From assembly GCF_037975245.1 (NCBI RefSeq), contig NC_092566.1:6326001-6390000 (forward strand): a stretch of 64,000 nt of DNA, read 5' to 3'. Origin of the DNA: Apostichopus japonicus. Lineage: Eukaryota > Echinodermata > Holothuroidea > Aspidochirotida > Stichopodidae. A program made the translations under genes and the position numbers. This document shows positions 25,661 through 37,959 of the stretch, piece after piece. The stretch's first letter is position 1. Every line of letters starts with the position of its first letter. The notes beneath the pieces are model-generated. The model did no database searches. It was not told the DNA's origin and worked only from the letters and a program-made list of their open reading frames with translations.

Positions 25661-25729
25661 CGTTCTTGGAATATCTCAAAATCGGCGGGGAAAAGTTTCT
25701 TTACGCTTCGTTCAATTTCAATCGAACAA

Positions 25730-25762
25730 TGAAGGATTCAAGTTAAGCCCGCTGGTTTTATA
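25730..25762 (-). promoter_or_regulatory. Core promoter of the minus-strand metalloproteinase
   Basis: On the minus strand a TATAAAA (25762-25756) sits about 100 bases upstream of the ATG at 25660. An initiator-like TTCATT follows at the usual distance of about 30 bases (near 25730). This predicts a 5' UTR of roughly 70 bases. Confidence 0.6.
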
Positions 25763-26017
25763 GCAACAAGCTTGACCGCATTGCTTTGTTTGTGCACAAT
25801 CATATTGCGTGGAAATTGACACTACTAAAAAAATATGTTTTTTTTTTGTTTCTTTTTTGGAGAGATTCGGGAAATTAGAGGGGACTTTAGTGGGAAAGAT
25901 CAGACGGAAATATTATCTACAAATAAGGCTTTGCATTGTTCTGTGATTCATCGCCGGTTAGTTAATAGTTGGTCATATTTCTAGTTAGGAACAATACATC
26001 GATCAAATTCTATTTGT

Positions 26018-26037
26018 GGGGGGGGGGGGGGGGGGGG
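26018..26037. repeat. Poly-G run (20 G)
   Basis: Twenty consecutive G residues, a likely G-quadruplex former and possible assembly trouble spot. Confidence 0.9.
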
Positions 26038-26155
26038 AACAAGGTATCGTTCATTGGTGTTCTACACAAAATTGAATTTCAGGAAGTGAAATGTTGCTCG
26101 CATGCATTGTTATAACTTGTAGACCACACACGGCAGGTTTCCAAGTTAGTACGAC

Positions 26156-26179
26156 CATGGAGCTATAAATAGCTCCATG
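26156..26179. mobile_element. Hairpin insert H4 (CATGG subfamily, 24 bp)
   Basis: Arms CATGGAGCTA and TAGCTCCATG around a short TAAA centre. It is flanked by a perfect 7-bp direct repeat GTACGAC (26149-26155 and 26180-26186). Compared with H3 and H11, arm bases 8-10 read CTA instead of GGT, and the partner arm matches the change. Confidence 0.85.
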
Positions 26180-26340
26180 GTACGACAAATGCTATGTGGT
26201 CAATGATTGAGCAATTCACAGAAAAAGAGTTGTCATAAATAGCACAAGGCCGAAGGAAATTGTTTCAGATATTACGTAATAAATTGAATTCAAATTATTG
26301 GATATGCATGGAAGGGAATGATTATTATTATTTTGGAAAG

Positions 26341-26632
26341 CCTTCCGTCGAAGATTCAAAGGAATGATGTCATTCCTCTTCTCAGTCCCCCGGCACTCCC
26401 GAACCTCCCTCTATCAGGGTCACTACAATTCCAAAACCGTAATCCAAGACAGTAATCTGTAGTTACCTTCTACCCCCTTCACCACCCCACCCCCACCCCC
26501 CTTCCATCGAAGATTCAAATGAATAATGTCATTCCTCTTCCCAGTCCCCCGGCACTCCCGAACCTCCCTCGATTAGGGTCACTCAAATTCAAAAACCGTA
26601 GTCCAAGACAGTAATCTGTAGTTACCTCCTCC
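26341..26632. repeat. Tandem duplication, ~159-bp unit, two copies
   Basis: The block beginning CCTTCCGTCGAAGATTCAAA recurs about 159 bases later with scattered substitutions. Each copy ends in a C-rich tract. Confidence 0.9.
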
Positions 26633-26690
26633 ACCCACCCACCCCCCACCCACCCCACCCCACCCCACCCCACCCCACCCCACCCCAACT
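26633..26690. repeat. (CCCCA)n microsatellite
   Basis: CCCACC-type then exact CCCCA units at the end of the second 159-bp copy. Confidence 0.95.
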
Positions 26691-27068
26691 TAGTACCACG
26701 CCTGTCTCGATCCAATCCCATCCACTCATCTTCCTGTGCGTCTACTCATTTCATTTGCTCCGGATGGTTTCAAACTGATTGCAATATTTCAGTGCCACGC
26801 AGCGAGGCTATAGTCCTATATCCAGATTATTGACTTAACCCATGTATGGGGCAATCGGTTGTGTCACGTTTTAATCGTCATAATTCCGCAAATAACGCCG
26901 TTTTTATTTGATCTTCCTTCTACGAAGTAAGTTTTGTGGTAATTTGTCAGAAGTTGTGTCATAGCACAAAAGCGATAACTTGAATTGTTTATCCAAGTTA
27001 TGTTGACGTACACTATGACCATAATTTTTCTTCTTCTAAGTATACTAAAAAGGCCCTGCTGTCGTTAA

Positions 27069-27950
27069 CAGGCGCGGCGGAACGGGAAAATTATTGGGGG
27101 GGCTAATGTGTGGAGCGCCACCATCGGTTGGCGCGGAGCGTACAAGAAAATTTTGGGTTTTTCAAACCCTTAGATGGCCGGAAACATCACTTTCTGACTG
27201 TTTTATGCTGCGAATACCTAGCCCTAAAATATTGGTCTCAAGCCAGCAATTTCTCAGATTGCACGTAAAAATCTGTAAAAATATTGTAATTTGTATATTC
27301 GATGGTGTTTTAAGAGAGTAGCTATTACTCGTAGTGTACTCGCAAAGACGTTTTTGAGTGTAGTATAAATTACTACTTGCAATTAAATGCAATAATTAAA
27401 TAAATGTCATAAGAAAAAACAGAAAGCATTTCTAAATGTTAACAAATGGGTAATTCCAAAACCATGTGCAGTTGCCAACAAATTTCTATGAACCAAGTTC
27501 TGTCACGAATGCATGTACCCTATACAGTACAGGTGCAATGCTAATATTGTGTTTTTGTTCGTTTAATAATTGATTGCGTTTAAACATAGAGCCATGTTCC
27601 ACGCCTTGCGTGTACTCGTAGTGTAAACGCAAATTTTGATGAGTGTAGCGTTCTCATTACACTCTTATTTAAAACACTAATATTCGACGAGGCATGATAC
27701 AGTCAATCAATGTGGTCTATAGCCAGGGGACGGGCCGAGGGTCCCCCCAGCATTTACTAAAATTATTACACCTATAGTATACGTGTGCATCGGACAGATC
27801 GAAGTATGCATTGAAAAATGGTCAGATGCACGTTTCGGAGCCTTGGTAAACATTGGGGGGGGGGCTTATCATGCATTTGCCCCCTTCAACTTTTTCATTG
27901 GGGGGCTGAGCCCCCCCAAGCCCCCCCCCCCCCCGGTTCCGCCGCCACTG
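27069..27950. mobile_element. hAT-like non-autonomous element with perfect 8-bp target duplication (882 bp)
   Basis: Ends CAGGCGCGGCGGAACGGG and CCGGTTCCGCCGCCACTG are inverted repeats with few mismatches. GTCGTTAA occurs immediately outside both ends (27061-27068 and 27951-27958). CAG...CTG ends plus an 8-bp duplication match the hAT superfamily. The right end is preceded by long C-runs. No transposase frame is visible. Confidence 0.85.
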
Positions 27951-27958
27951 GTCGTTAA

Positions 27959-29719
27959 TGGAGATGGATTGTTGTACCTGGGAAGGAGACTAGTTATATT
28001 AGAACATGGGTAGTCTAGAGGGCCTTTAATCAACATTTTTTGAAGAAAAGATGAGAGTCGAAAAGGCTACAATTTTTACCGAATTTTGAGTCCACTGAAA
28101 TTTTGGGATATAAAAAAAGGCTGGCAATCTTTTTGATCTCGCGACGTTTTCATTAGGTGTCGAAATAATCAGGCAGAGGCCGTTCACGATTCGAGCGAGA
28201 ACCGGGCAAGCGTTCTAATTTTAAATCGAATTTCATTTCTTGTCCCGAGGTTGCCCAACTTTTAAGCCGCTGAAAGCTTTGGAGGGAAGTTCCCCCTGCC
28301 CCTCCTCCACATCCCGCCACCCACCCCCCACCCTTCCTCCACCGCCTCGTTCGCCTATGACTGTGACTGACTCACCTCAAATTAACTTATTCTGGTTGAG
28401 GTATTATAATTCTATAACGATGAATCAATATTAACATTCAGGCCTACACTGAAAAGACTATCTTTTCATAACACAAACGGTAAGTTAAAAAGCCTATTCT
28501 AGTCTTGCTAATGTACACTGTGCGAGATATAAATGATGACCTTAGTAACAATGTTATATGTGTTGATATTTCGTAGACTGTCAAAAACGTATGATATTAC
28601 TTTACATTGTGAATCTTTACCACTTGTAATTTTAGGCAGACTGAAGTTCTACCTTAAAGGTAACTTTCAACCGAACCTAATGATGGTTATTTTAACCACG
28701 CAACTCTGTCAATTTGAAACAGCTCACTTAAAAAGAACAAATAAAAAAATATATGGAAACAAGAGAGAGCATAGACTAATTGAAGTAAGTTTTGCGTCTG
28801 GTCCGCAATGTCACCAATCTACCGAGCATTACTCAAAATAAGATTATAAATGATCGAACTATGATAAGCTCACAAATGTATTCATCAAGTTAGGAGTTAT
28901 GCTGAGAAATTAATTAAACAATTCAAATATTTCATCGCCCAAACATTTTAGCTACAAGTCGATATGATCACACATAAGAGAAATTTAACACGTAAAAGAA
29001 ATCTAAACACGTAAAAGAAAGATAGCAAAGAGAAATTTAACGTTTAATTTTTGGTTACCTTTTGCTCTCATTTTTGAATGCCAATCGACTATAGTCAAGC
29101 TAATAAACTATATTGTTATAAGAATCTAGAATTAAATATCATATAAGGTTTTTTTTTTTTTTAACCTCCCCCACCCCCTCCCCTCTCGCCAATTCAACTT
29201 AATGATGCAGTTTGCGTTTTGTTATAACCTTACGCCATTCTGACCATCATATAGGCCTGACTGAATAAGCCCATCAATCGAAATATTGCAAGAAGCATCC
29301 GTGTTATGCAATCATGCAGGGATCTGAGGTGATATTGTGTGCAAACATCGTCAATTTACTTCAAATAAGAAAGTCGCAAACCTTTCGATTTTATGTTTCT
29401 TTTATCATTCCTGTTTCAGCTTAAGTGGACTTAAGCTTCAGATGATGCTTAACTAAGTATCTTAATTAGTCTAGTGTCCTTCCATGGTCGATTAAGTATC
29501 TTAATTAGTCTATAGTGTCCTGCCATGGTCGATTAAATGCCAAATTGTGACTATCCAACGTAAATTTCTGAGTTAAAGTTAAGTTAACCCAATCTTGCGT
29601 GAAATAGATATATGTTAATTTGGTCAATCGTTCGCGCCAACAACCAGCACTACATATACAAGTGTTATTCTTTCTTCTGACGATAAATTACACAAAATAG
29701 GAAGTTCATTCCATTATCA
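27959..29719. other. Non-coding stretch
   Basis: No gene supported. A 40-bp sequence containing TTAAGTATCTTAATTAGTCT is tandemly duplicated at about 29452-29533. The open frame at 28533-28841 has no recognisable domain. Confidence 0.4.
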
Positions 29720-30018
29720 TGAGTCACATGACACCCAACAGGACTCGGTGTTGGTAATGTTTACCCTGGCTATGTGAATCACTTCTTAACGTGTGATTAC
29801 TGACAGTCAAATTGCACAGATGACATATAACCCATATATAAAAGGATTTTTTTCTTCTTTTTTTTCTTCTTTTTTTGTGGTTTGAAGTATGAGCCATTTG
29901 ACACCAAACAGGACCCAGTGTAAAGGGCAATGTTTACTCTTGGCTATATATGAACCAATTCTTACATGTGATAACTGACAGTCGGAATGAAAAGATGATA
30001 TCCAACCCATATTTAAAC
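29720..30018. repeat. Direct duplication, ~128-bp unit, two copies
   Basis: Copies at about 29720-29846 and 29890-30018 share TGAGYCAYNTGACACC, GGACYC, TGTTTAC, TGACAGTC and AACCCATAT blocks in order. The intervening sequence is T-rich. Confidence 0.75.
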
Positions 30019-31937
30019 AGCTCTTCTTCCTTATCCCCTATTCTCCAAACTTTTTACTTTGGATATTATAATCGTCTCGTTGATTTAACCTTGAAACCTG
30101 ATACATTTGGAAGTTTTGATTAGCGGTCACTTTTATCTTCTGCAATTTCGCAGCCAATCGATGAACTTGATTTTGAACTTGAAGTTGATTTAGTTGGTGT
30201 TACATACCTCACCAAGCATCCCACAGTATGCCACCCTAATAAGTTAAGCCCCCCCCCCCCGCCCCAAAAAACGACAGTATCATAGCCTAGCTAACATATT
30301 GCCGAAGTAAATTGCTAAATTTAATTTACACAGCGTAGTGTCCCTATGCGAAACATGTAATATAATCAAAGCTAGGCACATTTGTGTCACCTTTTTATTT
30401 CTCCTTGACACCAAACATTGACGCTTCAAAATCACTGACACATACGCTCAGTTCGAGCACAACTTCAAAATCACCGTCCACCCCACACCCCAGTTCCTTC
30501 CCTATACAAAAGCAGCACAAACGTGTATACCTGACTGCGCATGCTCCAGTTTTTGTTTACAAGTTAAAACTATAACACTATAATTATGTCAGAACCTTTC
30601 TATACGTGACGTAAACTATATAAACAATCATATGAAGCTCACTGTAATCCAGACTTTTGAACAATACATTATTCGTGGTATTATCAAATATCACCTGTCA
30701 ATCTGAAAAGCAAGCTTAATGAATTTTCAAGAATTCAAATGAGTCATTTAACTGAGGCATTATAGTCCAACAATATTTCTCTCTTCTTCTCTCCGATTTC
30801 CAATAAAAGCTGCGCAAGTCACGGTGGTGTGACGGGTCCCTGGAAAAACCAGCTCTATAATTCCATTCATTCGAAATTCTTACCAGGTTTTCGCAGTGTT
30901 TCTATATATATACGGTTTGTGGGTATACACAATTGTCCCTTTTATTCCCATCCGGTCGTTATTGAATGGTTTCCTTCGCAACTAACTAAAGTTTCTTTCA
31001 TCGGTTGCCAAGCATGTATAGGCTGATAGCCTAGCGTAATATTAACACATAGAGAGCCAAGCTCGCACATAGTACACGTGAACTACACCTCATTATATGA
31101 ACAATACTTGTTTTCAACATAGCAGACCTATTCACAGAAACTTTCCTGTCAATTTAATGGTGTTATACGATACATGCAGAAGAGTCATAAAGAACGGAAA
31201 ACTAAAAAAAAAAATTGAATAGATTATATTCAAACGGTTTATAAAACTTGGAACAATAACTAACTCATACCCGGCATGCAAATAGTCATATAATTTAGCT
31301 CATGATGAAGTCCTTGTGAAAACCCTATGCCTGGGAAGAGTTGGTAGAGGACATGAATAATCATCCGACCATCATTATTTTTGCAGTTCGATTTAGCCTG
31401 ACGAGCCAATCTTTTGTTTGCTATTGTTTATGTTTGTGTCATATAATACCACTATAGCATCTTCGGATTGAGTTTCAATGTTACAGGATATGTATACAAC
31501 TACAAGCAAGTTGGTTTAGAATGAATCATCTCCGAGAAACAATAGTGTTCGTTTATGCTAATTGTACTACATGACTATACACTTATATGTTTATTATGGA
31601 AGGTAATTATCGGTTCTATCAATTAGGCTACATGCCTGACCTGACATGTTGCCTCCGGGAACGAGATGGTCTGTTCTGGGCCAATGTTCAACCAAGATCA
31701 TGACATTATTTTATAGTATCCAGAAATTCAAGATTTGTAACTGAGCCTCACTTTTTGTGCTTTCTGTCTGTTCCTATATTTATAGCCATGCCTGGGACGT
31801 ATACAGTAAATAGTTTGCGTATACCACTCCCCCTCCCCTATCCCCTACCCCCCCCCCCCCCAATGCACTGGTAGTTGGCTATGTTGGTGCGCGTAATTAC
31901 AAAGGAAGGGGATGATACGGCAAAGCAGTTGTAATAA
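30019..31937. other. Non-coding stretch
   Basis: No gene or recognisable repeat was found apart from short C-runs near 30250 and 31850. Confidence 0.4.
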
Positions 31938-31988
31938 TAATAATAATAATAAAAAATAATAATAAAAAAAATAATAATAATGATATTA
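31938..31988. repeat. (TAA)n microsatellite
   Basis: About 50 bases of AATAAT trinucleotide repeat with small A-run interruptions, followed by a short AGC repeat. Confidence 0.9.
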
Positions 31989-32024
31989 ATAATCAGCAGC
32001 AGCAGTTATTTCTACGACGCTTAA

Positions 32025-32308
32025 ATGCATTGAAGAGTCGCCCCAAACCGCGTGCCGCGCTCTGAAAAAGTTAACTTTCCGTTGCTTGCAAGAGATGTCC
32101 ATCGCTGTATCGTTTGTACACTGTGCTGTGGGTATTGACCGCAGCTGTATGTACTGACTGTACATGGTGTCTAATTACCGAAGGTAGCTGGCTGTGTGCG
32201 TATTTTCTGGGATCGATGGTGGTGTCTTACACTTCTGTTACACCTCATTCGAAACTAGGTCAGATTACCGGCATTAGACGTTTCTGTTTGCGCGAGTCTT
32301 CACACCCT
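32025..32308 (-). mobile_element. TTAA MITE, family B copy 2 (284 bp, inverted)
   Basis: Reverse-complement match to the element at 19184-19544, shorter by internal deletion. The outer ends ATGCATTGAAGAGTCGC and GCGAGTCTTCACACCCT are each adjoined by TTAA (32021-32024 and 32309-32312). Confidence 0.8.
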
Positions 32309-32499
32309 TTAAGCGACCACCGTCAAATGTCGGAGAAAACCCGCAAGGGCTTATGGATTACAATTTACATCATGTCGGGTGGCTTCCAATTTAACATTTG
32401 TTTAAACTCAAATTTGGAATCTTTTCAAGTTAGAAAGTCATTGCAGATGGGAAAACCGTAGATTGCTCTTGGATGAAAAAACCCACATTACAATGACCC

Positions 32500-32590
32500 G
32501 GCCGGCTATCGAACCTGGAACCTCCCGATTGCTTAAGCCTCATTACTTCAAATGCCACCGCCATTATCCACTCGGTCACAGCACCGGTAA
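32500..32590 (-). repeat. tRNA-derived SINE head (copy in first duplicate)
   Basis: On the minus strand the segment carries an A-box-like TGACCGAGTGG and a B-box-like GGTTCGATAGCC, spaced as in type-II (Leu/Ser-like) tRNAs with a long variable arm. The acceptor ends do not pair and it continues into non-tRNA sequence, so it is a SINE or tRNA pseudogene rather than a functional tRNA. Confidence 0.65.
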
Positions 32591-33009
32591 GAAGATTGGA
32601 TATACCGTAACGAGAATCGACAGAGTCAAGCTATGCTACCTAGCATGGCGGACAAATTTCTATAGAAACAGCACTCTTGAAATACTCAACAACAAAAACA
32701 AACTTAACAATTTAATGCAGTCATTATTTTCCCGCCACCCTTTGGCACAAAGACACGCGTTGGTGTTATTCTTTTAACACACTTTGCGATTAACAATACT
32801 ATTATACACAATAGCAATATGACTGATACTATAGTCTGACAATGAAGGCATTGTCCATCTGGAAACCAAGTGAATTTGTCATCTTTAAAGGCAGGAAACA
32901 AGTGGCATGAATATGAATCAAAGAGTATCCTTAAATCCTTTAGAAAGTCATTGCAGATGGGAAAACCGTAGATTGCTCTTGGATGAAAAAACCCACATTA
33001 CAATGACCC

Positions 33010-33100
33010 GGCCGGCTATCGAACCTGGAACCTCCCGATTGCTTAAGCCTCATCACTTCAAATGCCACCGCCATTATCTACTCGGTCACAGCACCGGTAA
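33010..33100 (-). repeat. tRNA-derived SINE head (copy in second duplicate)
   Basis: The second copy of the tRNA-like segment at 32500-32590, 510 bases away, with two of the three differences between the duplicates. Confidence 0.65.
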
Positions 33101-33491
33101 GAAGATTGGATATACCGTAACGAGAATCGACAGAGTCAAGCTATGCTACCTAGCATGGCGGACAAATTTCTATAGAAACAGCACTCTTGAAATACTCAAC
33201 AACAAAAACAAACTTAACAATTTAACGCAGTCATTATTTTCCCGCCACCCTTTGGCACAAAGACACGCGTTGGTGTTATTCTTTTAACACACTTTGCGAT
33301 TAACAATACTATTATACACAATAGCAATATGACTGATACTATAGTCTGACAATGAAGGCATTGTCCATCTGGAAACCAAGTGAATTTGTCATCTTTAAAG
33401 GCAGGAAACAAGTGGCATGAATATGAATCAAAGAGTATCCTTAAATGTGTACTTTCTAAATGAAAAGTAATATGTCACTTTAGGTTGAAAG

Positions 33492-33950
33492 GATTGATCG
33501 TTATATAGACCCTACACCTGATCGCTATATAGGCCCAAGTCCCTACACCTAATCGCTATATAGGCACAACACCTGATCGCTATATAGGCCCTACACCTGA
33601 TCACTATATAGGCCCTACACCTGATCGTTATATAGACCCTACACCTGATCGTTATATAGACCCTACACATGATTGTTATGTAGACCCTACACCTGATCGT
33701 TACATAGGCCTTACACCTGATCGCTATATAGGCCCTACACCTAATCGCTTTATAGGCACATCACCTGATCGTTATATAGGCCCTACACCTGATCGCTATA
33801 TAGGCCCTACACCTGATCGCTATATAGGCCCTACACCTGATCGTTACATAGGCCTTACACCTGATCGTTACATAGGCCTTACACCTGATCGCTATATAGG
33901 CCCTCCACCTGATCGCTATATAGGTCCTACACCTGATCGTTATATAGGCC
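33492..33950. repeat. Minisatellite, ~23-24 bp unit, ~20 copies
   Basis: Units of the type CCTACACCTGATCGCTATAT plus AGGC, with CGTTAC/CGCTAT and AGACC/AGGCC variants. Three short deleted units lie near 33525 and 33745. Frames reading YIAIRCRA-like repeats on the minus strand derive from the repeat. Confidence 0.95.
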
Positions 33951-34493
33951 ACTGTTCTTTCGTCCTTTTTTTTTCTCTGGCTGTGAAATGAAGATTGAAG
34001 CACAAAAAACCATTTCTGCATCCAAGTATCATGTGTATTTGACATTTCGTCCCCGTTCTGGGGTAGTGACGAATGTGCAAAAAGTGTGTTTTGAGAAACG
34101 CGGTCAAAAGATTTGCACATTTTGACTTTAGTATATCGTAATTAAAACAAGGATCTTTTTACCGAAAGTTGTCAATATATTAAATATAACAAATAGAACT
34201 TTGAGTTCTCATATTTGTTGCTGATCGAAAAATTTCTTACAAAGTAGTCATTTAAGTGTAAACATATATTCGTCGTTATGTTATGTCATTTTTCAGTTAA
34301 GTTTCGACATTCGTCACACATTCGTCACTATGCTGTAGAACTAAATGTTGAAGTTTCTTCCTGTCATAGACTAGTATTCGTCACTTTTGTGTGTAGTAGC
34401 CATAGGGAACACCGTGAATTTTCACTGTCACACGGGGAAAGGCGGGGGAGGGGGGTAGGTGGAATAACCTTAAGATACACGCAAGTAATCGAA
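33951..34493. other. Non-coding stretch
   Basis: No gene supported; T-rich and unique-looking. Confidence 0.4.
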
Positions 34494-35065
34494 GGGGTGG
34501 TACATTGGTCTTAAAGAACGCCCACGGTTTACTACAATGTATAAAATAGACAAGGAATTTGCATGGGTTATACGCAAGTATCAACATACTTGTTTTAGTA
34601 TGTTTTTTGGGGGTTGCATGGATGGGGTCGGATAGCGTGAGGGAAGGGGGTATAGAGGGCAAGGAGAGCCGGCTGCTGAAAGGGGTGGTATATTGATCTT
34701 ATTAATTTCGCCAAAAAAAACGCCCACGTTTTGTTGCAATGTATAAAATAGACAAGAAATTTGTATGGGTTATCATGCGCGGATATAAGTGTAGTAGTAT
34801 GTTTTTTCTTGGGTGACATGGATGGCGTCGGATAGGGGTATGTTGGGGTAGGGAGGACAAGGAGAGCCGGCTGTTGAAAGAGGTGGTAAATTGGTCTTTT
34901 AAAAAGAACCCCCACGACTTTCTACAATGTATAAAATAGACAAGGGATTTGCCCGATGGGTTATGCACATATATCAACATACGTGTTTTAGAATGTTTTT
35001 CTTGGGTGACATGAAGGGGATGGATAGGGTGAGGGGAGAAAGAGCAAGGAGAGCCGGTTGCTGAT
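34494..35065. repeat. Tandem repeat, ~190-bp unit, three copies
   Basis: Units start near 34494, 34681 and 34879. Each contains GGTGGTA, CTACAATGTATAAAATAGAC, a TATCAACATACNTGTTTTAG block and GGAGAGCCGGCTG. Divergence between copies is 10-20% by eye. Confidence 0.9.
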
Positions 35066-35237
35066 AAGTAAATGAAGCAGTTGCAAAACATAGACTTAAT
35101 TAAGAAATCATGTTGTTCGTGTTAATTTAACGTCGTTGTGAAATTTAGTTGGGTCTACTTATTACAACTACCCCCTAACATTAGTCTATCAAACACATAC
35201 ATGACGTAATTGGAACGCACCATGATTAACATTATAA

Positions 35238-35897
35238 ATGAGCATGGTGAACACAAAGAGATAGATGTAAAGGGATTAGTAGACAAGTGATGGAGAGAAG
35301 AAAGAAACCAACAGGGGAAGAGGAGAGGTAGGAGATAAACAGCGGAGGGACAAAGAGAGGGTTAAGGGAAGGGGTAGGGAATAAACTGGAGAAGGACAAA
35401 GACAGAAAGGTGTGGAGAAAAAAGGGGTAGAAGAGAGCTATGAGAAGAGGAGTGGGGGGAGGGGGGACAAGGGGAGAAGGAGGGGAACTATCTATAGTCT
35501 AAGAACACTAACAGAAATCTGGAAAGTTCTACATGAGTAACTTCCAAGTGTTACGTTGAATAGACTATCATAAATCGTCCTATATACACACATTTCTCAA
35601 AGATTTAACGTTTTTTCCTTTCCAAATAAAACGGAAACTGTTAGCAAACTGTTTATCCACTAGAGAGCCTGTGTAACAGAATATGTACAAGTAAGTGGGC
35701 CTGACGATTCGATCCTAGCAGGATCTTCTCCAGAGGCTGAATGACAAGTAACAGAAAACACAAGGGACAAAATGCAAGCACAGAATACAGATAGGTTAAT
35801 GAGCAGGGTGAACACAAAAGAGATTGATGTAAGAGGATCAGTAGACAAAGGGTGGAGAGAAGAAAGAAACCAATAGGGGGAAGGGGAGAGGTGGGAG
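35238..35897. repeat. Direct repeat pair in purine-rich DNA
   Basis: About 100 bases (GTGAACACAAAGAGATAGAT onward to AGAGGTAGGAG) at 35238-35337 recur at 35799-35897. A long AG-rich strand at 35290-35490 lies between them. Confidence 0.8.
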
Positions 35898-36417
35898 CAC
35901 CGAGGTAATTATTGTAAGAGTTAACTATTGTCTTTGAAGATTATATCTCCAGAGGTTATTACTTGTGTGGGTATTTTGTACATTCTCCAGAAAGAAGCCC
36001 AAGACCCCAGAAAGACGCTTTAAGCCCCTGAATGCCCCCACCCACTCCCCCCCCACCCACCCCGTATGTTGTTGCTAGTTTTGCCCGGCTACGATTGTAA
36101 ATTGAGCGTCGTCTCGAAGACACATGAATTTACACGACTTATTCTAATCTCATCGAACTGGATCAGTTTGCGTCTTTGAAACTATTGCGAAAGTCGATTG
36201 TCGCATTATAGAACAGTATCAGCATTATACCTATTGTTAGTAGCCACTTCAGTGAGACAATACAACCAGAACGTACGAGTGTAGATTTGTGAAAATCATT
36301 CCCATACACGTTTTGAATTCGGAACCAGGAAGTACGGTAAACTGTCCTGTGACGACAGCACTACATCCACATGCAGGTTCTTCAATACCATTGCGTAAAA
36401 TGATATATATATAGTAT

Positions 36418-36832
36418 TACACCTTATAGAATCCCCCGCCTGCACCTTTTAGAATCCCCCTCCTGCACCTTTAAGATTCACCCCCTGCACCTTATAGAAT
36501 CCCCCGCTTGCACCCTTAGAATCACTCTCCTGCACCTTTAGAATCACCCTCCTGCACCTTATAGAATCCCCGCCTGAACCTTTTAGGATCACCCTCCTGC
36601 ACCTTTTAGAATCCCCCTCCTGCACCTTTAAGATTCACCCCCTGCACCTTATAGAATCCCCCGCTTGCACCCTTAGAATCACTCTCCTGCACCTTTAGAA
36701 TCACCCTCCTGCACCTTATAGAATCCCCGCCGGCACCTTTTAGGATCACCCTCCTGCACTTTTAGAATCACCCTCCTGTACCCTATAGAATCCCCTCCTG
36801 CACCTTTTAAAATCACCCTCCTGCACCTTGAA
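36418..36832. repeat. Minisatellite with higher-order structure
   Basis: A ~22-24 bp unit, CACCTTTTAGAATCACCCTC plus CTG, is repeated about 18 times. A block of six variant units is itself duplicated with a period of 157 bases (36441-36575 and 36598-36733), showing that groups of units were copied together. Confidence 0.9.
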
Positions 36833-37017
36833 TCCTGTTTGACTAAAGGTGGTACACGTTAATGTGAATCCACCCGATGTGTATCGGCTTGCGCATCCCA
36901 ACCAGAATATTCATAGAATGTTAATGTTCACATTATTATAACACATCCATACAGTTACAGAGTCTGTGTTGGGTTTAGGCTTTATTCAAGCAGTGTTAGT
37001 GAGAGAACATTTTGAGT

Positions 37018-37076
37018 GTGTGTGGAGGGAGAGGAGGGAGGAGGGAGGAGGGAGAGGAGGGAGAGGAGGGGGGTGA
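37018..37076. repeat. (GGAGGGA)n purine tract
   Basis: G/A-only strand of about 58 bases made of GGAGGGA and GAGGAG units. Confidence 0.85.
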
Positions 37077-37172
37077 AGATACGTCATGCGACATGCATGG
37101 GGACTATCAGATCAGTATACAGCTCTGCGGTATATGTACAAGTTGTGTATATGTACATGTTGTGCACTCTCC

Positions 37173-37277
37173 GATTTTCCGATAGAGGTAAAAACTCCTA
37201 TTTCTTGGCCATGTTCATGTATGTTTGTGTTGTATCACACACACAAAAATCACAGTCTTCCTTCTATTTTCTAAGAA
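37173..37277. repeat. Dispersed repeat, copy 1
   Basis: TTTTCCGATAGAGGTAAAAA followed by CCATGTTCATGTATG and CTTCCTTCTA recurs in order at about 44030-44140 (TTTTCCGATGGGGGTAAAAA...), with indels. Confidence 0.6.
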
Positions 37278-37959
37278 CATCAACTTGCTAAGAATTCTTA
37301 AGTATACAACCCGGAGGGGTGAAAACGAATGAAAGTAGTTTATACATTGTCTCAAAGTGCTAAGTAAAACCTCATTCAAGGTTGAACCGTGGTTGAACCA
37401 AGAGATAAAAAGACAAAAATAAAGTCGACTCAGTAGTACAAATAAAGGGGGTAAACAATACCAGGAAACAATAGCTCCTAGAGAGTTTCCAGGTCAGTAC
37501 AAACAAAGGAGAGGGCCAAGAACGTCACAAAAAGAAGAAAAATCGAGGGCTGTCAAACAAATGCTGACCGTACAAATAACATTTCCTTATAAGAATAAAA
37601 TTCTTTCCATTTGTGAAAACCTAACCTAATGAATGCGTCGAATGAAGAATGTGCAAAACATTCCTGGTCGCATAGAGTTAAAGCCGTCCACTCTGCTTGT
37701 TAGAAATTTAGAAATAAAGAAAATTTGAGAAATTTAAATATCTGAAAGTTGTGACGTAGCGCGTTTAAATGGAAGCAAGAGCTAAAGATACTGTTTCACG
37801 TGAAAAAACTTTTGAAATGGTAATCTTCTAACAAGGTATTGTGACAAAAAGTCACATCTTGATCTATCAGAGTGGTTAAACACCCCCCCCCCCCACTCAC
37901 ACCCTCCTCCAATGCAGGGTCCTATAGTACCCGGCCTAAATTATGCTGTTCGTGGTCTT

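Larger units (their letters stand above)
32431..33445. repeat. Recent 510-bp tandem duplication
   Basis: The block starting TAGAAAGTCATTGCAGATGG at 32431 repeats exactly 510 bases later at 32941. I counted three single-base differences between copies, so the duplication is young, or a collapsed or erroneous assembly. Each copy contains a tRNA-like SINE head on the minus strand. Confidence 0.95.

Noticed and set aside
32500-32590. Functional tRNA-Leu/Ser gene
   Set aside because: A- and B-box-like segments are present but the acceptor stem does not close, and the segment is part of a larger repeat.
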